Below, piece after piece: positions 8,673 through 17,238 of a stretch of 64,000 nt of DNA (within the stretch, counting starts at the first letter, position 1; the number at the start of each line of letters is the position of its first letter). Below the pieces are notes generated by a model. It had not been told where the DNA came from. It worked only from the letters and a program-made list of their open reading frames with translations, and did not search any database. Made by a program: the position numbers and the translations under genes. The stretch is from Nocardia albiluteola (lineage in GTDB: Bacteria; Actinomycetota; Actinomycetes; Mycobacteriales; Mycobacteriaceae), in contig NZ_JAHKNI010000010.1 of NCBI RefSeq assembly GCF_018860155.1, positions 301,405-365,404 on the forward strand, written 5' to 3'.

Positions 8673-8978
8673 TCACAAAAGCCCGCGGAATGCCTCGACG
8701 GACTGGTCATCGGTGTCGCCGAACGAGTCCGAGTGCGAGCGCAGATTGGCGGCGATCTTGCGCAACTCGTGCACGCCCGTGCGATACGACTGCTGGAAGG
8801 AGTCGCCGACCTGATCGAAGGTCTGCCCGGTGTGCAGTGACACCCGATCGTTGGCGGCGGCCGCGGGGCGGAGCGAGATCTGCGCGTCGCGCAGACTGCC
8901 CTCCAATCGGTCGGCCAACGTGTCCAGCCGACCGGCGGCCTGCCGGGCCAGTTCGTGATCGAAGGCGAGCTTACTCAC
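8673..8978 (-). CDS. EspC/WXG100-like small helical protein
   Basis: This 101-aa, all-helical protein starts at GTG 8978 with AAGGAG upstream (GTG AGT AAG). It has the size and two-helix pattern of EspC- or DUF2563-like ESX-associated proteins, with conserved 'LARQAAGRLDTLADRL' and 'ELRKIAANLRSHSD' stretches. No WxG turn is visible. It lies between the Ala-rich protein gene and the PPE gene. It could be a secreted partner or adaptor; the assignment rests mainly on size and position. Confidence 0.65.
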   Translation of the reverse strand: MSKLAFDHELARQAAGRLDTLADRLEGSLRDAQISLRPAAAANDRVSLHTGQTFDQVGDSFQQSYRTGVHELRKIAANLRSHSDSFGDTDDQSVEAFRGLL

Positions 8979-9020
8979 GGGAACTCCTTGTGAGAGTGTC
9001 GATGTCGGGAGGCGGGTCGC

Positions 9021-10283
9021 CTACAGACTGAACGGGGTATCCGGACTGGTTGGGCTGGTTGGGATCGCGCCGATCACCGGCGCGGCGATATCGTCGGGGT
9101 CGGCGCCGACCAGTTCCCCGCTGTGGCGGGCGTTCACCAGTGCCTCGGGTGTGCTGGTGGAGGCGCCCGCCCGGACCGCCGACATCGCAGCACCGCCACC
9201 CATCATCATCGGCGGCAGCACGGCGCCCTCGGACACCACCGAGGTGGCGGCGATGGTTTCGCTCACGGGTTCCGCTGCCGCGGCCTCGGTGAGGTTGCCC
9301 TCCTGCCATGCCCCCAAGGGGGCGGACCTCACCGCACCGAGGGCGCCGCCAGCGAAGCCGCCGCCGAAACCGGCGGCGAGTGCGGCCGCAGTTCCGGCCC
9401 CGGCTCCGGCGAGCGCGTCGAACTTGGCAGGCGCCAGCACCGGAGTGGCCGTCAGCCGCTGGACCTGGCCGGCGCCGACCTGCTGCGCCGCGGACAGCAG
9501 CGGCTGCACGACCTGCTCGGCCCCCGATATCACCTCCTGCAGTACGGATTGCGCGCTGCTGCTGGAAAGGTTGGTGGATCCGCCGTTGACCTGCACCGGA
9601 CTGCCGTTCTGAGTCATCGTGGCCGAATGCATGAGCAGCTGGGCCTTTGTATGGGCGGTGATCGCGGCCGCCTCGGCGGCTGCCTCCATCGCCGCGGCCA
9701 GCAGCGCGGCCGCGCCACCCGGGGTCGCGGCCAACGGCGCCAACAGCGCTTCGGTGGTGGCCAATTGGGCTGCCACCGCGGCCATTTCGGCCGCCCCGGT
9801 CGCCACCGTCACCGATGCCGCGCCCAGCGTGGCGTGCATCTGTGCGGCCTGGGCGGAGACGGCCGCCGAATTGCCCTGGGCGGCAACTCCGGACGCTGCA
9901 GCCGCCTGGGTGCCGGAGCCTCGCATCGACTCCAGTAGTTGCAGGCCCAACTGAGCCCCCTGTATGGCCGTGTTCAGCGCTTGAACCACGTTCTGCAGCA
10001 TCGACTGCGGGTTGATGGCTCCGCCTGCGCCCAGAATGCCGGTACCGAAGCCGCTGAACAGGTCGGTGACCGGCTTGATCAGGGCGACCGGATCGAGCGG
10101 CGGTAATGGGGGCAGCCCCGGCGGCGGTGCTAGTGCGAGCGGTTGCGGCATAGTGGGCAATCCCATGGTGGCCAGCACCTGCGCGACAGGTTGGCCGACC
10201 AACGGTGCGACCGGCGTGTTCTGCAGGGCATCCAGAGCCGTGGGATGTAATGGTGCCGCCAAGGTTTCGGCGGCGGGGCTCAT
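9021..10283 (-). CDS. Ala/Gly-rich putative ESX effector, overlapping PE gene
   Basis: The 420-aa protein is very Ala/Gly/Pro-rich: a Pro-rich N-terminal segment (residues ~45-70), a long Ala-rich helical middle ('LLESMRGSGTQAAAASG', 'AAMEAAAEAAAITAHTKAQ'), a Gly-rich loop (GFGGGFAGGALG) and a Met/Gly segment (MMMGGGAAM). Its start overlaps the PE stop by 4 bp (ATGA), so the two are translationally coupled. Position directly after PE, as PPE genes usually are, suggests it is exported with PE or forms part of the substrate set. There is no PPE motif at its N-terminus and I cannot name a family. Confidence 0.6.
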   Translation of the reverse strand: MSPAAETLAAPLHPTALDALQNTPVAPLVGQPVAQVLATMGLPTMPQPLALAPPPGLPPLPPLDPVALIKPVTDLFSGFGTGILGAGGAINPQSMLQNVVQALNTAIQGAQLGLQLLESMRGSGTQAAAASGVAAQGNSAAVSAQAAQMHATLGAASVTVATGAAEMAAVAAQLATTEALLAPLAATPGGAAALLAAAMEAAAEAAAITAHTKAQLLMHSATMTQNGSPVQVNGGSTNLSSSSAQSVLQEVISGAEQVVQPLLSAAQQVGAGQVQRLTATPVLAPAKFDALAGAGAGTAAALAAGFGGGFAGGALGAVRSAPLGAWQEGNLTEAAAAEPVSETIAATSVVSEGAVLPPMMMGGGAAMSAVRAGASTSTPEALVNARHSGELVGADPDDIAAPVIGAIPTSPTSPDTPFSL

Positions 10284-10600
10284 TGTGAGACCGGTTCGGC
10301 AGCGGTGAATCCGGCCGCGTTATGCAACTCGGTCTGCTCGTAGGCGCCAGCGGCGGTATGCGCGGCGGTCGAGGTGTTGGCGAAAACGTTCGCCAGCTGG
10401 TTCACCGCAACGAAGTGGTTACATTGGGCGTAGGCGAAACTGGCCAGAAATTCCTGGCCGATGAGTCCGAACACCGGCGCCGCCGCGGCCACACTGGCGG
10501 CCTGGTCGACAGTGCCTGCCGTCGCGACTATGGTGGCCGTGCTCGCCGCAATGTCGCCGTACTGCTGGAATGCATTGGGTTCTACTTCTAGAACGCCCAT
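10280..10600 (-). CDS. PE-family-like protein
   Basis: The 106-aa protein begins MGVLEVEPNAFQQYGDIAAS and has the two-helix PE domain length. It carries AYEQTELHN near the C-terminal end of helix 2; YEQTE fits the general ESX export motif YxxxD/E, which makes it the likely export-signal bearer of this locus. ATG 10600 is preferred over the adjacent GTG 10603 because AGGAGGT lies 6 nt upstream. It is first in the minus-strand ESX operon, so the promoter should lie in the following 360-bp divergent region. Confidence 0.85.
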   Translation of the reverse strand: MGVLEVEPNAFQQYGDIAASTATIVATAGTVDQAASVAAAAPVFGLIGQEFLASFAYAQCNHFVAVNQLANVFANTSTAAHTAAGAYEQTELHNAAGFTAAEPVSQ

Positions 10601-10961
10601 CACGCCACCTCCTAGCGCTGTTTTGCGTACTTACTACCTCCGTGAGGCACGTCCAATATTAACGCGCCCAAGAAGTTCAGCAAGTCGGGAGCATTCGTAA
10701 CGTTACATCGTTCATGCAACTCATCCGTATCGTAACACGCGAATCATCTTCGGCGGTCAGCTCATTCACCATACCGAAGGCCGAAAATCCCGTCATGACG
10801 CATTTGTCATGCCATTCTTACTCGCCTGTGACGCCCTATTACGCGAGTTTTACTCGAAACTTATCGTCAATAGGTTGAATTCCACTCGGGGGCGGATACA
10901 CACCGTGCGTGGCGTGACAGAACGCCTATTCCTGGCGCAAGCGCGAGAAGGATTCATAGAT
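10601..10961. promoter_or_regulatory. Divergent intergenic region of the PE operon
   Basis: This 361-bp gene-free stretch separates the PE operon (minus) from the 523-aa gene (plus) and is clearly more AT-rich than its surroundings. It holds a perfect palindrome GTAACGTTAC at 10697-10706, a partial copy (CGTAAC) about 30 bp on, and CGAGT-TTT-ACTCG near 10850. These are plausible regulator sites for both promoters. I see no ORF. Confidence 0.5.
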
Positions 10962-12533
10962 ATGAGCGATCCCCAACGTCCGGATTCGGCCCAGAACGAC
11001 TTTCCCGATGTCGGCTTCAACCTGGGCTACAGAGCCGCGCCCGCCGCCGACACCGCCAAACCGCCACTCGGGCCACAAGCCACCACTGAGGAGCAGCCGA
11101 GCGAGCCGCAAGCCTCCGCCGCGCAGGCAGCCGAGGAGCAGGCCAGCGACCTCGCCCACCGCATCGCCCGCGAGCTGGCCGTCGCCGGTCCGGAAGGCTG
11201 GCAATGGCTGGAGGCGGCCTTCTCGCTGACCGTCGCCGGGGGTGTGGCCCACGTGCTCTACTACGACGACACCGATCAGGTCGCCCGCGCCGAACCGTCG
11301 GCAGAGGTCGGCGAACTCGTCCGGCTGCACCGCGAGATCTCCGCGCAACTCGGCGACGGCCCGTGGTGGCGCATGACGATCGAGCTCGAGATCACCGGCG
11401 AGGTCGAGGTCGACTTCGACTACGGCGACGAACCCTTCCCCGACGATCAGCTGCTGACTCCCGAGGCCTACCGCGCCGACCTGGAAGCGTTTCCGCGAGA
11501 AAAGATCCCGGTGTGGCTCGCCGCCTACGTCCGGCACGACGAACAGCAATGGCGTTCTCCCCAGGAGGCCGCCGCGCAGGCCCGCGCCGACCGCGACGCG
11601 GGCATCACCTCGGAGCTCTCGCGCGTAGACTTCCCCCCGCTGCCCGTGTTGTGGGCACGCTGGGCGACGATCGCGGCGGCCTTCGTCGCCGTCGGCTCGG
11701 AGCTGGGACCGCGAATCCGGCCCGCGCTCGGCATCTTCGAGGGTTCCGCACGCAGCGGATCCACGCTGTTCGTGCTGCCCGGCGGCCGCGCGGTGCTCTC
11801 GGGCGGCATGTGGAACGCCCCCGAACTCGACGCCGCCTACAACGGCGGTCACGAACTGCCGGACCTGTATGCCGGCGCCCCGAACTGGGTGGCCAATCAG
11901 GTACTCAATCCCCGTGCGGCCCAGGGCATGCTGTCGTTCTGCTACTGGTGGGCGCACGGCAGCTGGCACCGCGGCGATTCCCCGGGCGCGGACCTGATCA
12001 GCGCGGCCGTTCCGGGGGTGTGGTCGGCGCAGACCGTGGCCGACATCGTCTGCGGCGTGGCCGGCGGCGATCCGACCGAGCAACAGCGACAGGCCGCCGC
12101 CACACTGGTTGCCGCCGCCGAGGCCGGGGTGGTCATCCGCGATACCTTGACCGCGGTGTTCGATGATCTCATCGACGACATCGACGGCGCCCTGTATCAG
12201 CTGTCGCTGGCCGGCCTCACGGCTGCGGCCCCCGAGCCACTGCCACAGCACCAGGCGATCATGCTGGTGCGCGAGTACATCCTCGGACTCAGCCTCGACA
12301 CCACCGGGTATCCGCTCGACCAGCTCGTCGCCGAACGCCTCGAGGTCGGCTGGATGGTGTTCGTACCCACCGAACCCGGCGAGATCGCCATTGGCCGCGC
12401 CATCTTCTACATCGCCGACGACGGGGTGATCGAACAATCTTCGTCGTCGACCGCACCATCGCTCTACTTCGCGGGCTTCGAGCAACGGTTCCGGCAGCGG
12501 CAGACGCGGGCCTACGCCGATTCGGTGATCTGA
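10962..12533 (+). CDS. Conserved 523-aa protein, YezG-like acidic domain
   Basis: ATG 10962 follows GAGAAGGA; the longer in-frame ORF from 10809 is rejected. The first ~65 residues are Gln/Glu/Ala-rich and disordered. Residues ~75-200 resemble the YezG/DUF600-type immunity fold: 'EGWQWLEAAFSLTVAGGVAH', 'WWRMTIELEITGEVEVDFDYGDEPFPDD' and 'IPVWLAAYV'. The remainder is an uncharacterised domain with 'GSTLFVLPGGRAVLSGGMWNAPELDAAY'. No signal peptide or TM helix is present. Divergence from an ESX substrate operon would suit an intracellular antitoxin- or regulator-like role, but that is inference. The family similarity is from recognition only. Confidence 0.6.
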   Translation: MSDPQRPDSAQNDFPDVGFNLGYRAAPAADTAKPPLGPQATTEEQPSEPQASAAQAAEEQASDLAHRIARELAVAGPEGWQWLEAAFSLTVAGGVAHVLYYDDTDQVARAEPSAEVGELVRLHREISAQLGDGPWWRMTIELEITGEVEVDFDYGDEPFPDDQLLTPEAYRADLEAFPREKIPVWLAAYVRHDEQQWRSPQEAAAQARADRDAGITSELSRVDFPPLPVLWARWATIAAAFVAVGSELGPRIRPALGIFEGSARSGSTLFVLPGGRAVLSGGMWNAPELDAAYNGGHELPDLYAGAPNWVANQVLNPRAAQGMLSFCYWWAHGSWHRGDSPGADLISAAVPGVWSAQTVADIVCGVAGGDPTEQQRQAAATLVAAAEAGVVIRDTLTAVFDDLIDDIDGALYQLSLAGLTAAAPEPLPQHQAIMLVREYILGLSLDTTGYPLDQLVAERLEVGWMVFVPTEPGEIAIGRAIFYIADDGVIEQSSSSTAPSLYFAGFEQRFRQRQTRAYADSVI

Positions 12534-12537
12534 CGAC

Positions 12538-12574
12538 GGGAAGGGCGGCAATGGTTTTCATGGCCGCCCTTCCC
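12538..12574. terminator. Strong bidirectional terminator hairpin
   Basis: GGGAAGGGCGGC and GCCGCCCTTCCC make a perfect 12-bp stem with a 13-nt loop, starting four bases after the 523-aa gene's stop codon and lying just before the stop of the convergent AfsR-type gene. It should terminate both. Confidence 0.8.
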
Positions 12575-12582
12575 CGGTCGTG

Positions 12583-15021
12583 CTACGAACAGGTTGCCGT
12601 TCCGGCTGCGCGGCCCGACGGCGCGCGCCGGTAGCGTGCCTCGGCACCCTCCACCGGCCCCCGGAGGTTCGTGGCCCTGCTCAACACCTGCTCGGCGAGG
12701 ATGGCCCCGACCACATCGCCCACATCATGCAGGACCCCACCGATAGTGCGGACCGTGCGAGCGGCAACCGGATCCCCCGCACCGATCAGGCGGGCGCCCG
12801 CGGCGGCGAGCTGTGCCCGGGCCAGGGTGCGGCCATCGCCGTCGTTCCCGGCCGTCCGGCCCAGCGCCTCCACCGCCTGCGCCACCTCGGGCGTGTGCTC
12901 GCCCGCATCCCCCCAGATCACGACCGCGAGGGCGAGATCGACTGCGAGCGTCCGGGTTCGGGCATCGGGATGATCGGCGACCTGGCGGTAGAGTGCGACA
13001 AGCCCGGATCGCTCGGCCGCAACCCATGCGGCACAGTGCCGCTCGTCGGTGAACCGCTGCCCCGCGGAGCTGGTGACCGCGTAATGATCGGTTCCCATGC
13101 CCGGATCACGCAGTTCCACCAGGTTTTTCGCGCTGGCCAAATAGAAGTCGACCAGCCGGTGCAGCGCCTGCGGCCGTTCCCGCCGCAGCGCCGCGTCCGC
13201 CACGCCGCGGGCGAACAGCCGCAGGAGATCGTGTTGGCGGTAGCGCCCCAGCTCCGATGTCTGCAACATGCCCGAGTCCACCAGCGTCTCGCAGAGCCGC
13301 TCGGCCGCGGTCCGATCCCGGTCGAGCAGGGCGGCGATGGCGGCGACGGACAGATGGGGCGCGTCACAGAACCCGATGAGAACGAACGCGCGCGACAGCT
13401 CGGGATCGAGCCGGCGGTACGAGGTCTGGAATACCTCTTCCACGCAGATGTTGCCCACCACGAGTTCGGCCAGCCGGTCCCGCCCTTCGGCCAGGCGCTC
13501 GGCGACCGCGGCGAGCGTCCATGCGGGCCGGCTCGCCAGACGCGCCCCGATGGTGCGCAGCGACACCGGAAGATAACCGCACTGGCGCAGGATTTCGTGC
13601 GCCGCATCGGATTCCTGCGCCAGGCGACGCGCGGATACCATGCGCTCCAGCAACATCCAGGCCTCGTCGGGGGTCAGGACATCCAGCGGGACCAGCCGCG
13701 CGTCGAACATTTCCGCCAGACTCGATCGGCTGGTGACCACGACCCCCGCCTGCCCCGTACTCGGCAGGAGCGGGGCGAGCTGATCCACGTTGTGCGCATT
13801 GTCGAGCACCAGCAGGACGCGCCTGCTCGCAATCAGCTCGCGCCACAGGCTCGTTCGCTCCGCGGGGTCCAGCGACAGTTCGCTCAGCTCGACTCCGAAC
13901 GACCGCGATGCGACCTCGATCAGCGTATCGGCCTCGCGGGGTTGCTCGTCCATGCCGCCGAGGTCGAGATACAGCACTCCGTCCGGATAGTGGTCGCGTA
14001 CGCGATGGGCGAGATGTATTGCGAGCGTGGTTTTTCCGATGCCGCCCATCCCGGTGATCGCGACCGCCTGGCGGCGATCGCAGTTCGCACTCAGCGCCTC
14101 GGTCAGCTCCTGCACCAGATCCTCACGCCCGACGAAGTCGGCAACGTCCGGGGGCAGTTGCGCCGGGATGCGCGGCGAGTGGAATTCGCTATCGGGAGAA
14201 CGCGATTCGCCGGCGACGATCGGCGGCTCGGCCGACAGGATCTGCTGATGCAGCCGGGTCATCCGCGGACCGGGCTCCAGGCCGAGTTCGTCGGCCAGCA
14301 GGCGGCGCGCGTTCCGGTACACCTCTAGCGCATCGACCCGCCGTCCCGCGCGGTACAGCGCAACCATCAGCAGCTCGTGCCACCGCTCACCGTGCGGTTC
14401 GGCCCTGACCAACGCCTCCAGCTCCGCGACCGCGGCCGGATACCGGCCCAGGTCCAGCGCGACGGATATCGTGGCCTCGCCGAGGGCCGCGCGCAGCCCG
14501 TCCAGGCGTGCGCGTTCCTTCTCCGCCCACGGCCCGGGCAGGCCGATGAGCGGATCGCCACGCCACAGTTGCTGCGCCGCAGCCAATTTCTCGTTCGCCT
14601 CCTCGGCCGCGCCCGCGCTGCGATCGGCTTCGGCGGCCGCGATCAGCCGCTCGACCTGGCCCACATCGGACTCCACCGGCAGGCCGAGCCGATAGCCGCC
14701 GAGGGTCGAGCCGAGCCACTCCGCTCCGGCGCCGGCATGGCCGTAGGCATCGAATTGGCGGCGCATGCCGTGCACATGGTTGCGCAGGACATTGGCCGCC
14801 GAGGTCGGCGGCTGATCCGCCCACAGGCGGGCGGCCAGTTGGGTCGTCGACAGGGTGCGCCCGGGCTCGGCCGCCAGAATGGCCAGCACGGCCAGCGTCT
14901 GCGGCGCCGTGATATCCAGGCGGCGCTCACCCATCCACACCTCGACCGGCCCCAACATACTCAATCGAAGTACGTCGGACTCCACCTCGTGAATGTCCGG
15001 GCTCTGCCACATTATTGTCAC
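12583..15021 (-). CDS. AfsR/SARP-family NB-ARC transcriptional regulator
   Basis: The 812-aa protein has three recognisable parts. An OmpR-type winged helix at ~20-100 contains 'LSMLGPVEVWMGERRLDI' and 'LAARLWADQPPTSAANVLRN'. A bacterial transcriptional activation domain (BTAD) spans ~105-260 and ends 'RRLLADELGLEPGPRMTRLHQ'. An NB-ARC/STAND NTPase starts near residue 300, with P-loop GMGGIGKTTLA, Walker B 'RVLLVLDNAH' and the sensor 'VVVTSRSSL'. Proteins of this type control secondary metabolism. The GTG at 15021 has GAGGGA upstream. The expected C-terminal TPR array is short. The nearest biosynthetic targets would be the glycosyltransferase or oxidase genes downstream, but nothing proves this. 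Confidence 0.92.
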   Translation of the reverse strand: MTIMWQSPDIHEVESDVLRLSMLGPVEVWMGERRLDITAPQTLAVLAILAAEPGRTLSTTQLAARLWADQPPTSAANVLRNHVHGMRRQFDAYGHAGAGAEWLGSTLGGYRLGLPVESDVGQVERLIAAAEADRSAGAAEEANEKLAAAQQLWRGDPLIGLPGPWAEKERARLDGLRAALGEATISVALDLGRYPAAVAELEALVRAEPHGERWHELLMVALYRAGRRVDALEVYRNARRLLADELGLEPGPRMTRLHQQILSAEPPIVAGESRSPDSEFHSPRIPAQLPPDVADFVGREDLVQELTEALSANCDRRQAVAITGMGGIGKTTLAIHLAHRVRDHYPDGVLYLDLGGMDEQPREADTLIEVASRSFGVELSELSLDPAERTSLWRELIASRRVLLVLDNAHNVDQLAPLLPSTGQAGVVVTSRSSLAEMFDARLVPLDVLTPDEAWMLLERMVSARRLAQESDAAHEILRQCGYLPVSLRTIGARLASRPAWTLAAVAERLAEGRDRLAELVVGNICVEEVFQTSYRRLDPELSRAFVLIGFCDAPHLSVAAIAALLDRDRTAAERLCETLVDSGMLQTSELGRYRQHDLLRLFARGVADAALRRERPQALHRLVDFYLASAKNLVELRDPGMGTDHYAVTSSAGQRFTDERHCAAWVAAERSGLVALYRQVADHPDARTRTLAVDLALAVVIWGDAGEHTPEVAQAVEALGRTAGNDGDGRTLARAQLAAAGARLIGAGDPVAARTVRTIGGVLHDVGDVVGAILAEQVLSRATNLRGPVEGAEARYRRAPSGRAAGTATCS

Positions 15022-15214
15022 AACGAATCCCTCACCTGCGCCCGACCGGCATCGGATTGACCTTCGAAATCGGTGACCTACAGCGTCATCTGGTCACTCG
15101 CGTACACCTCACGCGCAACCGCAGATCGAGGTATGACATGAAAGCTTAGGAAGGTCGGCAGTGCCAGGACGTGAATCAGGGCGGCATCTCGATGGAACAT
15201 TTGCGCCAAAGTCG

Positions 15215-16231
15215 TCAGTTGCGAGCGCTCCCGACAACCAGGTCGGTATCACCGTTGGCCGCGCCCCGGGCGAACTCGGTTGGGGTGCAACCGTATCGGC
15301 CCTTGAAGGCACGGACGAAATGGCTGCTGTCGGCGAACTGCCAGTGGGCGGCCAGCTCCGTGTTGCTCGGACGCCCTGTGGCACTGAGGAGTTCGAGCCG
15401 GGCCTGCTCCAGCCTGCGGCGGCGAATGTATCCCGCGACGCTGTCCTCGGCCGCGGCGAATGCCCGTTGGAGCGTGCGCAGGGAGACACTGAGCTCGCCG
15501 GCCAGCATCGACGGCGACAGCTCCGGGTCTGCGAGCAGGCGGTCCGCGAGGTCCTTCGCCGCCTGCGCCAGCGCGGGGCCGAACGTGGGCTCGGTGCTGT
15601 CCACCTGCTGCCGCAGCACCCCGGCCAGGAGCTCGAGCAGAGAGTTGCGGGCCGCCAGTGCACCGGCCGGCGTGAGATCCGGGGCGGCCTGCTCCACCAA
15701 ATGCATGTGGCCCAGGAGCAACCGCATCTCGGCCGTGGAGGCCGGTCCGGTGATCAGCTTGTCCTGGACCAGACGGTCCAGCGGCGATGCGGGCACGATC
15801 AGGACCGACGCCGCGGTATGCCGCGCGTCCTCGAACGTCGGCGGGCCGTTGCGCTGCAGCATGAAATTCCCTGCGGGAACGCGATAGTCGCCCTCGTCCG
15901 GCCGGGCGAACCGCCAGGAGTTCTGCTTGATCACATGCATCAGCATCACCTGGCCGTCGCTGTCGCCGGACGGACTGGCATGCGTGCCGGTGGCCGACTC
16001 ACTGCGAACATCAGCGATCACGATGTCGTGTGCGGTGACGGCGCGGACATCGAGCCGGAAGTCACCACCACCGCCGCCGCCCGGGGTGAACAGGCGCGGC
16101 GGCTGCTTGCGGCCCAGCTGCGCTTCCCACCCGCGCCAGAAGCTGCCGAAGCCTTCTGCCGCCCGGCCGGGCGCGGGCGCCGCCTTCCCGACGAACGTCG
16201 GGCCGGGTCCGGACTTCTCCGGCTCCGTCAT
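15215..16231 (-). CDS. AraC-family transcriptional regulator
   Basis: The 338-aa protein has an AraC-binding-like N-terminal domain (AraC_binding_2 type, with 'HVIKQNSWRFARPDEGDY') and a C-terminal double helix-turn-helix: 'LSPSMLAGELSVSLRTLQRAF' (first HTH) and 'FADSSHFVRAFKGRYGCTPTEF' (signature second HTH). The start is ATG 16231 because GGAGGAAGGGGGAAGG stands just upstream; an upstream ATG at 16267 has no RBS. Its target is not evident. It lies between the SARP gene and a small secreted protein gene. Confidence 0.9.
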   Translation of the reverse strand: MTEPEKSGPGPTFVGKAAPAPGRAAEGFGSFWRGWEAQLGRKQPPRLFTPGGGGGGDFRLDVRAVTAHDIVIADVRSESATGTHASPSGDSDGQVMLMHVIKQNSWRFARPDEGDYRVPAGNFMLQRNGPPTFEDARHTAASVLIVPASPLDRLVQDKLITGPASTAEMRLLLGHMHLVEQAAPDLTPAGALAARNSLLELLAGVLRQQVDSTEPTFGPALAQAAKDLADRLLADPELSPSMLAGELSVSLRTLQRAFAAAEDSVAGYIRRRRLEQARLELLSATGRPSNTELAAHWQFADSSHFVRAFKGRYGCTPTEFARGAANGDTDLVVGSARN

Positions 16232-16397
16232 GACCTTCCCCCTTCCTCCATGACGCTGATCTTCCATCGAAATGCCATCGCCTTCGAATCATAGGAAGGC
16301 GGCAGGTCGACCGGTGATCAGTGTCGTGATAAAAGGGCTACCGCTCCGCTGCGGGGGCGTGCCGTCGATGCTGTAAATGAGCTGTGGCCGTTGGCGA

Positions 16398-16652
16398 TTA
16401 AGTTCCGGGCGTACCCGGGTTACCCGGACCGGCCCCCGGCGTACCCGGGTTGCCCGGATCGGATCCCGGCGTTCCCGGGTTGCCCGGACCGCTCTGCCCC
16501 GTGTTCGGGTCACCGGCGTTGTCCGCATGCACGATCGGAACGAGCGATATCGCCTGGGCGGTGGCCAGCGCCGGAACTGCCAGCACGCCGGTCACGGCCA
16601 TCCCGGCGAACCCCGCGGCAAACAGGCCCCGGCGAACAGTAGACCAATTCAT
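16398..16652 (-). CDS. Small secreted Pro/Gly-repeat protein
   Basis: The 84-aa product has a Sec signal peptide (MNWSTVRRGLFAAGFAGM, hydrophobic core, cleavage plausible near ALA-TA) and a mature part of only about 50 residues dominated by three tandem ~10-residue units built on PGNPGTPG. The repeat is collagen-like in composition but not strict G-x-y. ATG 16652 has GGAG upstream. Function unknown; likely exported and possibly wall-associated. The C-terminus ends within the repeat tract, so length may vary between strains. Confidence 0.65.
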   Translation of the reverse strand: MNWSTVRRGLFAAGFAGMAVTGVLAVPALATAQAISLVPIVHADNAGDPNTGQSGPGNPGTPGSDPGNPGTPGAGPGNPGTPGT

Positions 16653-17125
16653 GGAAACTCCATATCTCGCAAGACGATTGCCCGTCCTCGGCTGCCAACG
16701 CCACAACCGACCGATCGGACTCGCGTCGAGCCTAGGAACAACCGCACCACGGGCGCGTGAACCACAGCGCCATCCGGATAGAACACTCGCGCCACGAGTC
16801 GGGTCCTCCGGCGGCATATCCGTACAGATCCCCGATCGCGGTCGGATCGGACAGTGCCATCTCGCTCCTCTCGATGGGTGCTATGGCGGGCCGAACTATC
16901 CGGCCGAGCCCGACGGCGCCGACGGTGTGTTGCCGACGACGGCATTGTCGATCCGGATCATGACGGTGCGATTCGTCACCGGCGGTGAGATTGCGCCAAA
17001 ACCCCTGCGACAACCGCAAATCCGGCAACCAGTAGCCCGCAATGCCGCATATACGCCGCCGCGATCGACCGGCGAGTCCGAAGTCTCGGATGCGAATGTT
17101 GCTGTGCGAGGACATGTTCAGCTGA

Positions 17126-17147
17126 CATAGTCTCAGGAAAGACTATG
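17126..17147. promoter_or_regulatory. Palindrome upstream of GT1 gene (site 1)
   Basis: CATAGTCT and AGACTATG form a perfect 8-bp inverted repeat with a 6-nt spacer, about 90 bp upstream of the glycosyltransferase start. It looks like a dimeric regulator operator. Confidence 0.5.
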
Positions 17148-17170
17148 CCGCAAGGGCACACTCAACCCTT

Positions 17171-17193
17171 GGCCATGCCGCAGCGGCATGGCC
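17171..17193. promoter_or_regulatory. Palindrome upstream of GT1 gene (site 2)
   Basis: GGCCATGCCGC and GCGGCATGGCC form a perfect 11-bp inverted repeat around one central base, about 45 bp upstream of the glycosyltransferase start. It could be an operator or an attenuating hairpin in the leader transcript. Confidence 0.55.
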
Positions 17194-17238
17194 TCGACTG
17201 GGAACCATCGGCGCGACCGCGTCGACAAGAGCGAACGG

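Larger units (their letters stand above)
16653..17238. other. 586-bp region without intact gene; possible NTF2-like remnant
   Basis: No complete gene is visible. On the minus strand around 16760-16870 two overlapping frames give 'MALSDPTAIGDLYGYA' and then 'RVFYPDGAVV', which together resemble the start of a SnoaL/NTF2-like protein broken by a frameshift. The right end carries the palindromes listed separately and is the upstream region of the glycosyltransferase gene. Confidence 0.35.
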
